A DNA stretch of 64,000 nucleotides from the NCBI GenBank assembly GCA_047967505.1, contig CM106538.1; one strand, given 5' to 3'. This stretch comes from Dipteris shenzhenensis. Taxonomy: Eukaryota > Polypodiophyta > Polypodiopsida > Gleicheniales. The position numbers and the translations under genes are program-made. Numbering within the stretch: the stretch's first letter is position 1; every line of letters starts with the position of its first letter. The notes beneath the pieces were generated by a model, which was not told the DNA's origin, did no database searches, and saw only the letters and a list, made by a program, of their open reading frames with translations. This document shows positions 33,251 through 44,370 of this stretch, one piece after another.

Positions 33251-34191
33251 TGAAGCATGTTTAATTCACAATTAATTTTAATCTGTGTTTACAATTTCTG
33301 TAGTCTGGTTCGCAGTTACTGTGGACAAGTTATGAGCCTAGGGGCTCCTAAATAGGAGGGCGCAGAGTCTGCAAACGCCAAGCACTTTATTCTAGGAAAG
33401 CCAACTCTTAGGGCAATCCCAAAGCAGAGGGAAAGGAACTCCTATTTGGAAAGCTTTTCCTAGGACTTTCAGCCACCCCCAAGCACACAAGCTAGAGATC
33501 AGACTCCCACAAGCCCATGTGGGATCCCACACAGCACAGCATCTTGTAATCCCCATGTAGATGGCGACTCTTGATCCCATCCAGTGGTCTGAGCACAGCA
33601 AATGAACCCAATATAGCCTTGGCCTCTCTTTTATAGAAGAGCATCCTGCTTTATTAGAAATCCCTGGCTAAATTTAGCGGACTCACCCTTTGCTACTGCC
33701 CACGTCCTCCAAAGCCACATTAGCCTCCTTCCCTTGATTCCACGGCCCACTAACCCTGCTGGTTTAATTCACTAATCCAAGGATTAGCATCCAGGTAATA
33801 ACAAAGGCTCAAACATTTTGTTCTCAAAACACCACTATATATATCAAGTGGGAATGTAACACTGAACCAATCATAAGAAACAAATACAGTACGACACATG
33901 TAAGAGACAAAAATGGTGATTGTTGATCTTGAGCAATCTTGAGAGAATCTATGAGTTTGTATCCCACTATGGCAATCTATTGGTGTTGTATCTTAATGTG
34001 AGACTGTGGCACTCAATGTACTGTCCATGGATAGCCACACAAAAAGTTACTAACAAGCATGAATACATGCATAATGACAAATTTTCCCATAATAAGCCTA
34101 CAGCAACAATTTCAGCCCATCATTTCTCAACAACTTGGAAATTGCACCTCTTACGATACAAACCACATGGTAAAGAGGAGTACAAAGTTAC
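33251..34191 (-). other. P5CDH intron segment, no gene
   Basis: No coding content was recognised between LINE B1 and exon g. The part 33300-33640 contains TATA-like TTTATAGAAG and might be LTR-like, but no ends were found. Confidence 0.45.
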
Positions 34192-34323
34192 CTCTTTCAC
34201 ATCTGGGCCAAGGATCTTCCAATCAAATCCGGCATCTTCAAGTTTTACTTGACCCTTCAAGTCCTCAGCAAGTTTCTCTGCTACACGAGAACTTCCCGTA
34301 AACAATGTCATCCTGGGTTTGGC
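34192..34323 (-). CDS. ALDH12A1: ALDH12A1 exon g (Rossmann FTGS motif)
   Basis: This 132-nt, 44-codon exon begins AKPRMTLFTGSSRVAEKLA and ends KILGPDVKE. FTGS is the NAD-binding motif of the ALDH fold. LEDAGFDWK is the ALDH12 counterpart of the ELGGK region. The acceptor is ATCAG|GCC and the donor GAG|GTAAC. The following 8.05-kb intron holds LINE B1. Confidence 0.95.
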
Positions 34324-36363
34324 CTGATTCAATTTGTGCAAATAGATCAAGACATTGTAAGATGTAAAGAATTCCAATACAACAAGGGAATGTCAAGAGA
34401 TTGCCCCAAATTCAAAAACGTTTCACATTTGAATGCATGTAACTAAAACAAACGATTCACATTTGGATGCATGAAATTGTATAATATCCAAGAGAAACAT
34501 GTTGCATAGTGCAATAGAAGAAATAACTCAGAATAGAGTATTCATGAAATCGATGCATTTATAAGAATTCATCCACCACCATAGCTCAGCAGCGTCCATG
34601 ATTCAGTACCGCAGCCCACCTCTAGACATTAATATAAACAAGCTGCCTCTCTTTGAGCAAAGAGAATGTATCCACAACTTGCTTGGAGAGAGACGTATGT
34701 GTAAATCCTTTCCTACTATAAGTGATGCTCCCTACGAAATGTGGAGCAACATAGGGAAGGACTTACCTTGACCAGTCAAGTCTATTAGCACAAAATTTGA
34801 GAATCTATGATCTCCTGTCTTGCACAATCTCTGTTTGTTGAAGGTCTATGAGATTGTGAACAATTGAAGCTCCAAGCTTATTTTAAAACTCCATAAAGCT
34901 TCCTCAAGCTTCATGAAAAGCTTTCTCCATGAAAGCTTTCAAAAGCTATTTCCATAGCTTTTCTTCTATTCAACTATCTTTTCCCCTCACCGACAAAATT
35001 TCCTCCCTCTACCCGAGAAGAAGAAACCTAAAGACACCGTGCAGATTTCTCAAGCAAGACATGACCAAGTAAACACAACCACTCACAGATCGAAGGTGTC
35101 TTCGATCCACCGCGACTCTTCATGTGACGATCTACTCTAGTATAGTTGAGACAAATCATACACCGAGTCCTTCACCAAGATCATCTTCACCAAATGATGT
35201 TCTAGAAAGCCAACCATAGAGTCCATGATTTGGAACTCACCACCCAACCATAGATCAATCCGCTCAACCCTGAGCAGTGGAGGTTATAGGGAAGACACAT
35301 ATCAAAACCTAGGTTGACCTCCGTGTCCCATACCACGGAAGCCCTATCCACCAGGAATGCATCAACCTAGCTACTAATAAGAGAGAACTAAGGGGATGCC
35401 CACAAGGGACTAGGGTTAGTCCAAGAACTAGGAATGCATGCATTTCTCTAACCTTTAATGGTTTAAAGTGTTGGTGTTTGTTTGATTAATATGTAGGACT
35501 TGGAAGAGTGCAAAAAGGTCCATAATTGATGGAGCAAGAGCCAAAAAGCAGGTTCCACAAGGCGAAAAGCACAGACCTAGAAGATGGCACCACTAATGAA
35601 GGCTGCAATGGGGTTCTAAAAAGGTCATTAAAGCTACCCTAAAGTGGGCAAAAGCAGAAAAGCTTAACTTTGTAAAACAGATAGCTTTTCGAAAGCAAGT
35701 CTAGCTTTTTGTTAGACCAAGTTTATAAAAGAAGAACCTCAGAGCTCCTAGATCATTCAAGAGTTGTACATCCCTAGCTATTGACTCACCTATGGGTCTA
35801 GGGAGACCCTAGTAGATAGTGTGAAGACGTTAGGATGAGTAATCCTAACTAGAGTGATGTATTTGGATGGACGTTTAGAAGAAAATAGGGCCTATATGCT
35901 AATTGTAGCTATGGACTCAGGCTATATATTGGCAAAAGTAAACAAAGCTTATTCTAGTTAACCAAAGTCATTGTTCTTGACCCTAGTCAATCTACTAAAG
36001 ACCCCTCTTTACTTATTGGGAGAAATACTAATTGGTGACTTCCCCTTGGTTTCTAATCAGTTGTCCTCAATTGAAAAGCTTCTTGATACAACTGTAAAAC
36101 TTGAGGATACTTCGAGAAGATCTTCTCTCTTGGCATCAATTGCCTAGCAGTTGTCGTACTTGGCAAGATACGTGCGAGTAAGCTTGCCTCTGGGTGCTTT
36201 TCTTCTCTGTGGAGTACAAAGTCTGTTCTAGTTGGCGGATGTCCTCCATCTCTTTCACTTTAGGTGGCTCTTGGAATCTGGTAACTTCCAATTGTCAACT
36301 TAGATCGGTCTTTTGGCATTCTCTGCTTCTTTTGGCCGACTGGCCTTCTAGGGCAGTAACCTA

Positions 36364-36485
36364 TTACGAAAACTGAAAATCAAACATGCTCACAAATTCA
36401 TGATTTACCAAAACCATAGAAACCAAGAACAAGGAAACAAGTGGGAGAGAGAAGAGAAAGAGACAGTGACACTGCATGGGATCCA
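36364..36485 (+). repeat. Inverted repeat, left arm
   Basis: TTACGAAAACTGAAAATCAA ... CACTGCATGGGATCCA. Its reverse complement recurs at 37154-37271 with only a few mismatches and one 4-nt gap. Together they bound a 908-bp unit, which could be a small DNA transposon with ~120-bp terminal inverted repeats or an inverted duplication. Confidence 0.85.
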
Positions 36486-37153
36486 ACGGAATTGTATTTC
36501 CAATATTTCTTGCTATGGAAATTATTTTATTTTAGTCAAGTGTGACTATGGCAAAGTATTCCATAGGAGCGCACCGGACGCGGCGAAGGTCCTAGTGGAT
36601 GCTTTGTGGGGTTTAGTTAGGGATGCCTAACTACCTGTGTTTTGCTAGGCTGGTTAGTATTGTGGGTGATTCCATGTTAATACTAATGTCGCTAGTGTTA
36701 CTGGTGTTATTGCAATTGGTCGCAAGGTGTGTATTTTGATGTCTGTATATCAAGCGTATAATTGTGTTGGGACGAGTTGGTGTGATGATTCATCAATTGA
36801 TTGTAACAACTAACACAATTGGCTGCTTGAGTACAGATGATGAGTTGGATAACAAGGAACAGAGATGGTGAAGGTGATTTGGATTGATCGAAGTATCTAA
36901 TGGCTGTCAAAGGCCATGGGTCATATTATAAAGTTATGAATTTTAAGCTGTAGGCTAATTTATTTTACAAATTTTGGATGAGGGCATATTCAGCCTTATG
37001 ATATTTTAAGCTCATGGAGCTATGTTGAGCAATCCCTCTACTTATGGACAAGGGATGCTTTTGGATGTACTATTATTGACTCTTTGCTTTTTGGAATTAC
37101 AATTATAAATACTCTAGATGGGAAGCAAGAGCCACCATCTAGGGGGGGCAGAT

Positions 37154-37271
37154 TGGACCCCATGCAGTGTCACTCTCTCTTTCTCTTCTCTCTCCCACTT
37201 GTTTCCTTGTTCTTGGTTTCTATGGTTTTGGTAAATCATGAATTAGCATGTTTGATTTTCAGTTTTTGTAA
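37154..37271 (-). repeat. Inverted repeat, right arm
   Basis: Reverse complement of the arm at 36364-36485; the outermost matching bases are GTTTTTGTAA on the plus strand. No convincing target-site duplication flanks the pair. The internal 668 bp has no coding capacity. Confidence 0.85.
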
Positions 37272-39104
37272 CACAACCACACGTCCCTTTTTCTACATCT
37301 GCAACACTTTCTTTCCTTGCGGAGATTCCTATTTTTCTCTGGCATTTCATGCTCTTTAAGAACATTGGGCAGCCATAGGCCTGTCTTTCCTTGGCAAATC
37401 CATGCCTTGTTTCTTGTGGAGTTGATTGCTTCTTCTTTGCCTTTCACAGGCTTTGAATCTGGCCATTTATGCTAGTGGGAGAAAAGTATTCCAAAACAGT
37501 CATAAGACTCTAAAGATAGAAATCCAAAAGCATTTCCATATTTTGCCTTAACGTCTTCCTTGCAGTTAACCTCAAGAGTCTAGTATACACCTGGCTGCTT
37601 CTTCTAAGGGCTCAGTATTTCCCCTCGGCTTCTTTGGCAACAACTCCATCTTTAATTCCCAAATAAGAGAAAGAAGACACTTGGCCAATAACCACTTGGA
37701 CCAATACTAGAGCAGATCCGGCTTTAAGTCTTCTCATTTATGAGTAGTCTCTCCCTAAAACAAATTCAAGAAAAAATTCCACATTCTCCTTAAACCTCCA
37801 AGGCATTTGTTCCCTCCTGTATAAGAACTCTTCAAGCTATGCTTGAATCATATAAACTGATGACTTTGGAGTTAACTGAGACCAATTTCTTTGCACTTTA
37901 TAGAACCACGAACCATATAAGGTCCAACTGTGTAATTCTCAATATCTACAAAAGATGTCCATATTCCTTTGCATTGGCAAGACTGCAAGTCTACAATCTT
38001 GATTGAATAGTACCAACTAGTTCCACAATGGAAACATCATAACTTAGATCTTGCTGAGCTTGACATAGTATAACTCAAAAAAATAAATACCTATGTGACA
38101 CCCTCTTAACTAAAATTTTGGCCTTGCCATAATCTTTCCAAATCATGCTTGACCTTTTAATACTCTCTCTCGTAATTCATTACCAACATGCGACTTTGTC
38201 GGTCACAAACATTAATTCCATGGCTCCATATTTCTTCGGCATATTTTTTTCTTGCCGTGTCCAATACTTGGACAAAGAATGCTACAAGATTCATGGGATT
38301 ATAATTGTGATAACTAATCAAACCACGTATGTCCTGTCTTCGTTTTCCTGAAATAAACAAAGAAAAACAACACACTTCTTTTCTTGCATTGTAGTACAAG
38401 GGATAGATCTTTGAAACCAAACTAAACATGAAAGAAAATACTTAGCTTCAGATGTTCAACAACATCTCTGAAACCACTCGTCCAATGACAAGCCTCCATG
38501 CTGCTGCTTTTTTTTTGGCTCAAAATTTTTGAAGGAAAACGTATGGTCTTGTATGAGAGACCATAGAAAACTTGAACCCTATTGCATGAAGAGGTTCAAC
38601 TAAAGAGAACCATGAAGTTCATCTCTTGGCTGATGAGTACCTCTTCAAGGTTGGTTCGAGAACTCGGACTAAAATCAACACTTCTAGCATGAAATCATTT
38701 GAATATCTCACTGTCCTGGAACAGCAAACAAATCTGAACCAAATCGCCAAGATTTGGGGTTGATTTGTACTTGGAATTCACTGTCATTGAGCGGTAAATG
38801 GGGCTGAATCTTCCATACCAGATTTCGCCAAAATTCTGGGGCTGCTTGTAAATCAAATCGCTGGGACTCTATTCATTTATTCGTGGCGAAATGGAGCAGC
38901 AGGCCTTCAATGCCAGATAGAAGCATGTTCCAACAAGTATGACAGATTAAAGGTGGTAACTTAAGCATGTCAAGTTTAATGGCTAGACAAGTGTCTGTAT
39001 GTACTTAGAAAATTAATGCTTCGTAATTCGTTAGACTCAGACATACATTCAAGAAACGAGCATCATGCTTACCATGCATTCAAACCAGACTTATATTTTA
39101 TTAC

Positions 39105-39218
39105 CTCTAACAAAAATTTGTGCATTGTTGTACCGTCACAATTTAGAAAATCAGCATCATCGTAAGGCATGCCACACTGATGAAGGAGTCTTAACATTTG
39201 CTCCATCACAACGCTAAC
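39105..39218 (-). CDS. ALDH12A1: ALDH12A1 exon f
   Basis: This 114-nt, 38-codon exon begins VSVVMEQMLRLLHQCGMP and ends TTMHKFLLE. It matches plant P5CDH (S-I-V-M-E-Q-M-M-R-L-L-H). The acceptor is TTCCAG|GTT and the donor GAG|GTAATA. The next intron is 4.78 kb and contains a long inverted repeat. Confidence 0.94.
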
Positions 39219-39607
39219 CTGGAATCAAAACATCACAGCACTGAGTTAAAAACTCATAATGGCAATGATGAAAACCATAACCTCACGTAAACATAACGAA
39301 AACCGTTTACTTAATGAAATGCCATTATTTTATAACAAAGCCTTTTCACATTCCTAATATAGAACAATATATACTCCATCTGGGTAGCTGGGTGGCTTAA
39401 TGTTTTACATCCACATTTCTAGACAATGATTGTGATAACCCTGGCATTACGCATTGTCATCCTCAGAAATTGTGCACACAACCAGCAGCCTGCAAATACA
39501 AACAAACAAGTTAGAAGTATCTATCCTCTCCATGGGCTTAGACACATTGTACCAGTGTTTATGTTTATGTATTTGTCTTGGGTGCCGATGCCTGCTCAAA
39601 GGCTGCA

Positions 39608-39756
39608 CCCATCCAGCTCATTGTATTTGGTTTTTTTCGGTCTCATACACTCCCATCCAGCTCACTGTATTTGGTTTTTTTCGGTCTCATACACCCTTTA
39701 ATCTCTTGAAGACCTCAATAAACTTTCTATCTTTGTTTCTTCCTTTCTTTCTCCAA
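39608..39756 (+). mobile_element. LINE B5, 3' end only (plus strand)
   Basis: A 44-bp unit (CCCATCCAGCTCAYTGTATT ..TTTTTTTCGGTCTCATACAC) occurs twice in tandem at 39608 and 39652, followed by GAAGACCTCAATAAACTTTC and a degenerate CTTT tail. This is the family-B LINE 3' end (compare the minus strand at 48.27 kb and 27.4 kb). It is oriented antisense to P5CDH. Confidence 0.7.
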
Positions 39757-41679
39757 GTTTGCTACCTTGCCAACCATTGCATCTGGGGAGAGGATGGCAG
39801 GCTACAATACGACCTCTCACCAATCTCTGCAAAATGAAATCGAATAAAATCCTCCAACTAGAGCCTCTTACAGATCTCAAAGACCTTTTGGACTTTGACT
39901 TGCTACAATGGCAAAGGATCAGAGTTGTGGGGAGGTAGGGCAAGCATTGGGCCATCAACCCTTGGCCAGCTAGAGACGAGTACTCAAAATGGGAACTTCG
40001 TCTATGGGAAGGCCACCCCCCCACATAGGTGCAATGGGACCTAGGAGAGTGCTTTTTGCTCTCATAGACAAGGCAGTCCATGAGGAACATGAAGCACCCT
40101 TCTTCTCATCCGCCACCCATATTGGGAGACAAGTGCAGCTGGCAGCCTCCCCCTGGACCCCATCTCACAAGAGCACCTAGCTTGAGCCTCTGGTCACAAT
40201 TTTGTACCAGTCCCCAACCCCAAACACTTTTTTGGTTAGTGGCTCATGAAGTCCCCATAGGTTGAGATTGAAGCATATGAGGAGGGAAACTTGTCACAAG
40301 CTCAGGATACCATCTCCCATTGCTTGTGGAGTTTCCCTTTGGCACAAGGGATTCGCCAGTGTTCTCTCAGGATCATTTTGAGCATTCAGCGAGTGTTCAC
40401 TTGGGGATGATAGCCTGCCTTTCGAAGGAGCGGCATGCTTTTATCTTGACTTGCTCCCAAGTTACAACTTAGAGAGCCAGGGTGCATGGCAGCTAGTTTC
40501 TCTTTCTTGTCAGTGCCACAAGGACAGCTGATTTTGTATCAATTTTCACAGCATTTACATGGGCATTCTCTACTCCATCCTGTCCTTAGCACAATGACAC
40601 ATCTATAGACTCGTATTGGCTTGAAACTCCGTATAGCAGAGTCAACTCCGTCTAATAAAGTTAACTCCTCCACAAGGCTTCAAATGGGATATTATTTTGG
40701 TGGAGTAGCAATGCAAGCCTTTGCACATCCTCTGGAATTTTTGGATGACACACACCCTTTAAGTTTGTGCGGTTTAGGACCAGCTAGACCAGAGACCCGA
40801 ATTCCTCAATGAATTATCCAGTTATCTCATATGGATAGAAGTTTTTGTCAAGGACTCTCTCTAGTTGAGCACTTAGTCAAAGCTTCCATATGCTTGAAAT
40901 TCACTATCACTTTACAAAATTTTGTGTGTTTTCTTCGTACAACGCATGTGCTTTTAAAATTCGAGTAAAGGGTTGATCAAAGATGTTCGAAAGTCAAGGA
41001 TGTCGAGTGTTGTAAACTGTGCTGGGCAAATAGATTTGGGGAAATGTCTCTTGCCAACCTCGTTTCTCTACATTCATTTGCAACCCTAACTCTTATGCAA
41101 TGCTCTATGGACATTTATATTCTTCTTGAGCTAAAACAGAAATGTGAAAGCAATCCCGATTAACCCCCACACTTTTCAAAAAGAAAGAAATCTGACAGAA
41201 ACACCTAAGGATGGTAGGTGGCCTTGAGCTTTAAAAAAAGGTAATTCAGAAACCACTTCCCTTGCCTGGATTACAACATGATGTAACTTCCAACCACTTG
41301 ACTATCGATTCATGACCCCTAGCCATGGCAATTAGTATATCACATCGCCCAAGATATGTATTAATCTATTAACAAGGGACTAGATGTTAAGGATCATGCT
41401 TAAGCTAGTGCCTGAAGGATATGTAAGTTTGCTACGAAAACCAATAACAACTCTTTGTATTAAAAAAGTTGCACGACTTAAAATGCATGTTTTTCTATCA
41501 TCAAAGCCAAGGCTAGCATGTTTGCCCATTATATACTTGTGAAGTGCAAATTTGGGTCCCATTGCAAACACATATACTTGCAGTAAACCTGTATCAAAAA
41601 TATCTTATGGACTTGATCTTCCATTTATTTCTTCATTGATATCTTTTTCTGTACAAGAGGAAAAGCAACCCTGGGTGTA

Positions 41680-41745
41680 AGGAGAGGGGGGGTGGGGGGA
41701 GTCGGGGACAGCAGGGTGTCCGGGAGAGGAAAACTGGGGGGGTGC
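41680..41745 (+). repeat. G-rich tract next to exon e
   Basis: Several runs of 4-7 G (GAGGGGGGGTGGGGGGAGTC, GGGGAC, CTGGGGGGGTGC) lie ~20-90 bp inside the intron after the exon e donor. On the transcribed (minus-sense) RNA this is C-rich; the template strand could form G-quadruplexes. Confidence 0.6.
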
Positions 41746-41766
41746 TAAGGAAGTTGCGGGCATAAC

Positions 41767-41871
41767 CTTACTGTCAACTTTAAGGATAGGTTTGTTTCCC
41801 ATATAGAGGGCACCAAGAAGTTGCAAAACTGGTATCTCCAAAGGAAAGTTGAAAGGTGTGATAATTGCAAC
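41767..41871 (-). CDS. ALDH12A1: ALDH12A1 exon e (FNFP motif)
   Basis: This 105-nt, 35-codon exon begins VAIITPFNFPLEIPVLQLL and ends KPILKVDSK. It carries the aldehyde dehydrogenase N/PWNFP-type motif that lines the active site and the cofactor-contact lysines. The acceptor is GTTCAG|GTT and the donor AAG|GTTATG. A G-rich tract lies just downstream on the plus strand (about 41680-41745). Confidence 0.95.
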
Positions 41872-42115
41872 CTGAACACACCCATTTTAAAGAAATGTTA
41901 CTTGCTGAAATTTTAACATCACATAAAAAACTAAACAGCCAGCATCTCTGTTTCTGGAAAATTAATCACAAAATCACTCTCACTAGCTGATCAACTCTTT
42001 TAACCATAAGTGCCATAGATACGTAGTAATTGTGTGGACATTGAACAAAAATGTTCAGCATTGCAGCATTTGAATTGCATTCATTCAATATTAATTATGA
42101 GCATGACACACATAC

Positions 42116-42199
42116 AGGACCATATGGCCAACGCAACCCATTGCTTTGTTGTCCGGTATGGTTTCCTGGGACAGCAAATGATCTGGCCAGAAATCGAAC
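42116..42199 (-). CDS. ALDH12A1: ALDH12A1 exon d
   Basis: This 84-nt, 28-codon exon begins VRFLARSFAVPGNHTGQQS and ends RWPYGP. It is the strongly conserved ALDH12 segment just before the FNFP motif. The acceptor is TGGCAG|GTT and the donor CCT|GTATG. The intron immediately upstream contains three tandem copies of a ~70-80 bp repeat right behind the acceptor. Confidence 0.94.
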
Positions 42200-42206
42200 C
42201 TGCCAG

Positions 42207-42446
42207 GAATCATGATCACATGTGAGCTTAAATCAATGTGCATTCAAAGAGAGAAGAGACGTGAAGATAGGATATGGGAATCATGGTCACATCTGAGCTT
42301 AAATCAATTTGCATTGAAAGAGAGAAGAGAGGTGAGGTAGGATTCTGATGCTAGAAACAAGAATCATTGTCACATGTGAGCTCAAATCAATGCGCGTTGA
42401 AAGAGAGAAGGGAGGTGAAGAGAGGTAGAATTTTGAAGCAAGAAAT
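42207..42446. repeat. Tandem repeat, three ~70-83 bp units
   Basis: Units start GAATCATGATCACATGTGAG (42207), GAATCATGGTCACATCTGAG (42278) and GAATCATTGTCACATGTGAG (42361), each with AAATCAAT..GCRTT.AAAGAGAGAAG. In gene sense they supply CTTCTCTCTTT tracts directly upstream of the exon d acceptor. Confidence 0.85.
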
Positions 42447-42607
42447 AGACAGTACAAAGCTCAACAAGTAGATTTCCGTCCCAAAAATACGGAACAAGCT
42501 TAATGGTTAGTACACAGCAAGTTTAAACAAGCAGACTTCTCCATGATAAGCTTTATTTTTAAAGCTAGGAAAAACTTTCATTGCAGATGCAGCGCCTAAA
42601 CACGAAA

Positions 42608-42688
42608 AAAAGCCACTTTCAATGAAAAGATCAGAACGTATAAGAGATAAAGCCACTTTCAATGAAAAGATCAGAACATATAAGAGAT
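42608..42688. repeat. Tandem duplication, ~40-bp unit
   Basis: AAAGCCACTTTCAATGAAAA ..GATCAGAAC(G/A)TATAAGAGAT occurs twice back to back, starting at ~42610 and ~42650, with one internal difference. It is intronic, just after the exon c donor in the sense direction. Confidence 0.85.
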
Positions 42689-42715
42689 TTTATACTTTAA
42701 AAACCAATTTCATAC

Positions 42716-42829
42716 CTGATCTCCAGAGAAATTTTCAAGGAATTTCTGGGTTACAGTAACTTCCCCAACTGCTTGAGGAAAACTCTTTGGAGAAACACGT
42801 TGGATCAGCCTTGCAAAAAATCTCTCAAC
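42716..42829 (-). CDS. ALDH12A1: ALDH12A1 exon c
   Basis: This 114-nt, 38-codon exon begins VERFFARLIQRVSPKSF and ends FLENFSGDQ, as in the ALDH12 N-terminal NAD-domain region. The acceptor is TTCACAG|GTT and the donor CAG|GTATG. Both phases are 0. Confidence 0.94.
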
Positions 42830-42954
42830 CTGTGAATGCTTTGAAGTAAATTCTGGTGCAAGGTTTTACAACTACCTATGGTAAAATGTGAAACTCAATG
42901 CCTGTAAATAAGGAAGAGAGTCAAGATTTCCACAGATCTCATTAAGATACACAC

Positions 42955-43012
42955 CTCAGGTTGCTTCAACGCATTTGCTGCCTTTGCTGAAATGTCACCA
43001 TATAGAAGATAT
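42955..43012 (-). CDS. ALDH12A1: ALDH12A1 exon b
   Basis: This 58-nt exon completes the split Arg codon and encodes YLLYGDISAKAANALKQPE. It corresponds to the conserved RYLLYGDIS segment of plant P5CDH. The acceptor is GGTTCAG|A and the donor GAG|GTGTG. Only 125 bp of intron separate it from exon c. Confidence 0.92.
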
Positions 43013-43679
43013 CTGAACCATGTACGAATTCAGCTAAAGTAAGCAGTTCCTTCTTATTTGTTTAGTAACATAAGCACAAGTATATACTTGGGGACAAAAG
43101 TCACTGCAAAAAAAGAAGGCAACTACTCCATAGAAATTGTAAAACGTATAAAGGTGAAGCAAAGATTATGTCATCTTATATATTATCATCAGAACGAGCA
43201 AAGGTTTCATTTAGGCTTTGGAAGCTGTCTTCAAAATCCAGTTCTTGTTGAGGCTTCCAAGCTCGGCTATCTTCCTAGCTGCTCTTGTTGAGTGGCGTAA
43301 ACATCAATCTCCCTTTGCTTGAATTTGATATGTTCTGTTCAAACTCATAAAAATTAACAAAGAAAGCACCATGAAAGTTGTTTATTGTGTGAAAGGAGGG
43401 AGCTCGTCAGCATGTTGAAGGGTTCAAGTGTGTCATGAGTGAGTTTGTCACAAACAAGGGAGCATATTGCTTGATCCTTGTTCTACATGTTCGTTGCAAA
43501 CTCTTCGTAGATTTTAGATCATTAGTCGTTCTATTGCACACCTTAACACATTTCTTATTTTAAACGGAGAAAGACAAGTTGGAAGTCAAATCGATGTAAA
43601 ATTTAAGATATTCAAAAGCGATCATGGTCAGCATGTGAGACATCCTCTAGTAAAGCAGGCATAGTCGTCGATTGTGAAT
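43013..43679. other. P5CDH intron segment before the gag-only element
   Basis: No gene. Around 43590-43650 the plus strand reads FKIFKSDHGQHV, reminiscent of a copia integrase core (..RSDNGGE..), so the gag-only element may have inserted into an older copia remnant. The evidence is weak. Confidence 0.35.
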
Positions 43680-44001
43680 TGTTGAAAATGGGGAGAGGGT
43701 GACAGACACTCATCACATGATTGGAGACAAGAGCTGAGGCACAATAGCTGATGTTGATAGATGGTGAAATCATAGCAAGTACATGGCCTCATTTATAGGT
43801 TGGGCAAGCCTTATCTTCCCACACTGACACCTCATAGATGAGGTCACACACAAGAGAATCTAGATCCTATAATCTAGGGGAGGAATCACACCTACCACAT
43901 GAGGTGGCACAAGTGGCCTCAAGACTCTTCACACTCGCACAACTGTAGGACACTCCTAGGACTCTAGGACCACACACACTAGGACTCCAATAGTTCCAAC
44001 A
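43680..44001 (-). repeat. 3' LTR of gag-only copia element
   Basis: 322 bp with TGTTG..CAACA ends. It differs from the partner at 46635-46957 by about five substitutions and two small indels (2 and 3 nt), i.e. ~98% identity. The sense strand carries CCTATAAATGAGG, a probable TATA box. Confidence 0.93.
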
Positions 44002-44012
44002 AACCCCCCTTC
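44002..44012 (-). other. Polypurine tract of gag-only element
   Basis: Minus strand GAAGGGGGGTT lies immediately 5' of the 3' LTR, as needed for plus-strand DNA priming. Confidence 0.8.
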
Positions 44013-44370
44013 GGAGCTAGGGTGAGAAACTATGACATCATCCAGACTGTACATCCCAGGCAATCTCAGAGGCTAACAGCTGAGCATAATTCAAAGGTTG
44101 AACCAAGCACTCTCATGGCTTAGGTGTCAACGTGATCAGAGACTCAAATTTGAGCATGGATACATAACCAATTCATAGGTCTAGGGAGTACACCACCATC
44201 CTGGAACTCGGCCAAGCCTGATAAAGGAAAGACATAACAACCCCCCTGTCTCCTAGCTGGGTACATGGAAATAAGTGGAGCCTTTCATGGGACAAGGCAC
44301 ACAAAATGACAAATTATTACATCATTTTAGGGGGACTACCCAAGGCAGAGTACCTAACACACACACACCT

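Larger units (their letters stand above)
34324..39104 (-). other. P5CDH intron f-g
   Basis: 4.78-kb intron. Apart from the long inverted repeat at 36364-37271, no element or exon was recognised. A minus-strand frame at 38330-38157 (VQVLDTARKKYAEEIWSHGI followed by NVCDRQSRM) looks protein-like but belongs to no family I recognise. Confidence 0.5.
39219..41766 (-). other. P5CDH intron e-f
   Basis: 2.55-kb intron. It contains the 3' end of a family-B LINE on the plus strand (39608-39756) and a G-rich tract near 41680-41745. No additional exon was recognised. Confidence 0.6.

Noticed and set aside
38157-38429. Possible host exon (VLDTARKKYAEEIWSHGI)
   Set aside because: No family recognised, no splice-consistent partners, and it lies within a P5CDH intron; may be a chance frame or decayed element.
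43580-43660. Copia integrase fragment (FKIFKSDHGQHV)
   Set aside because: Match limited to about a dozen residues, insufficient for a separate feature.
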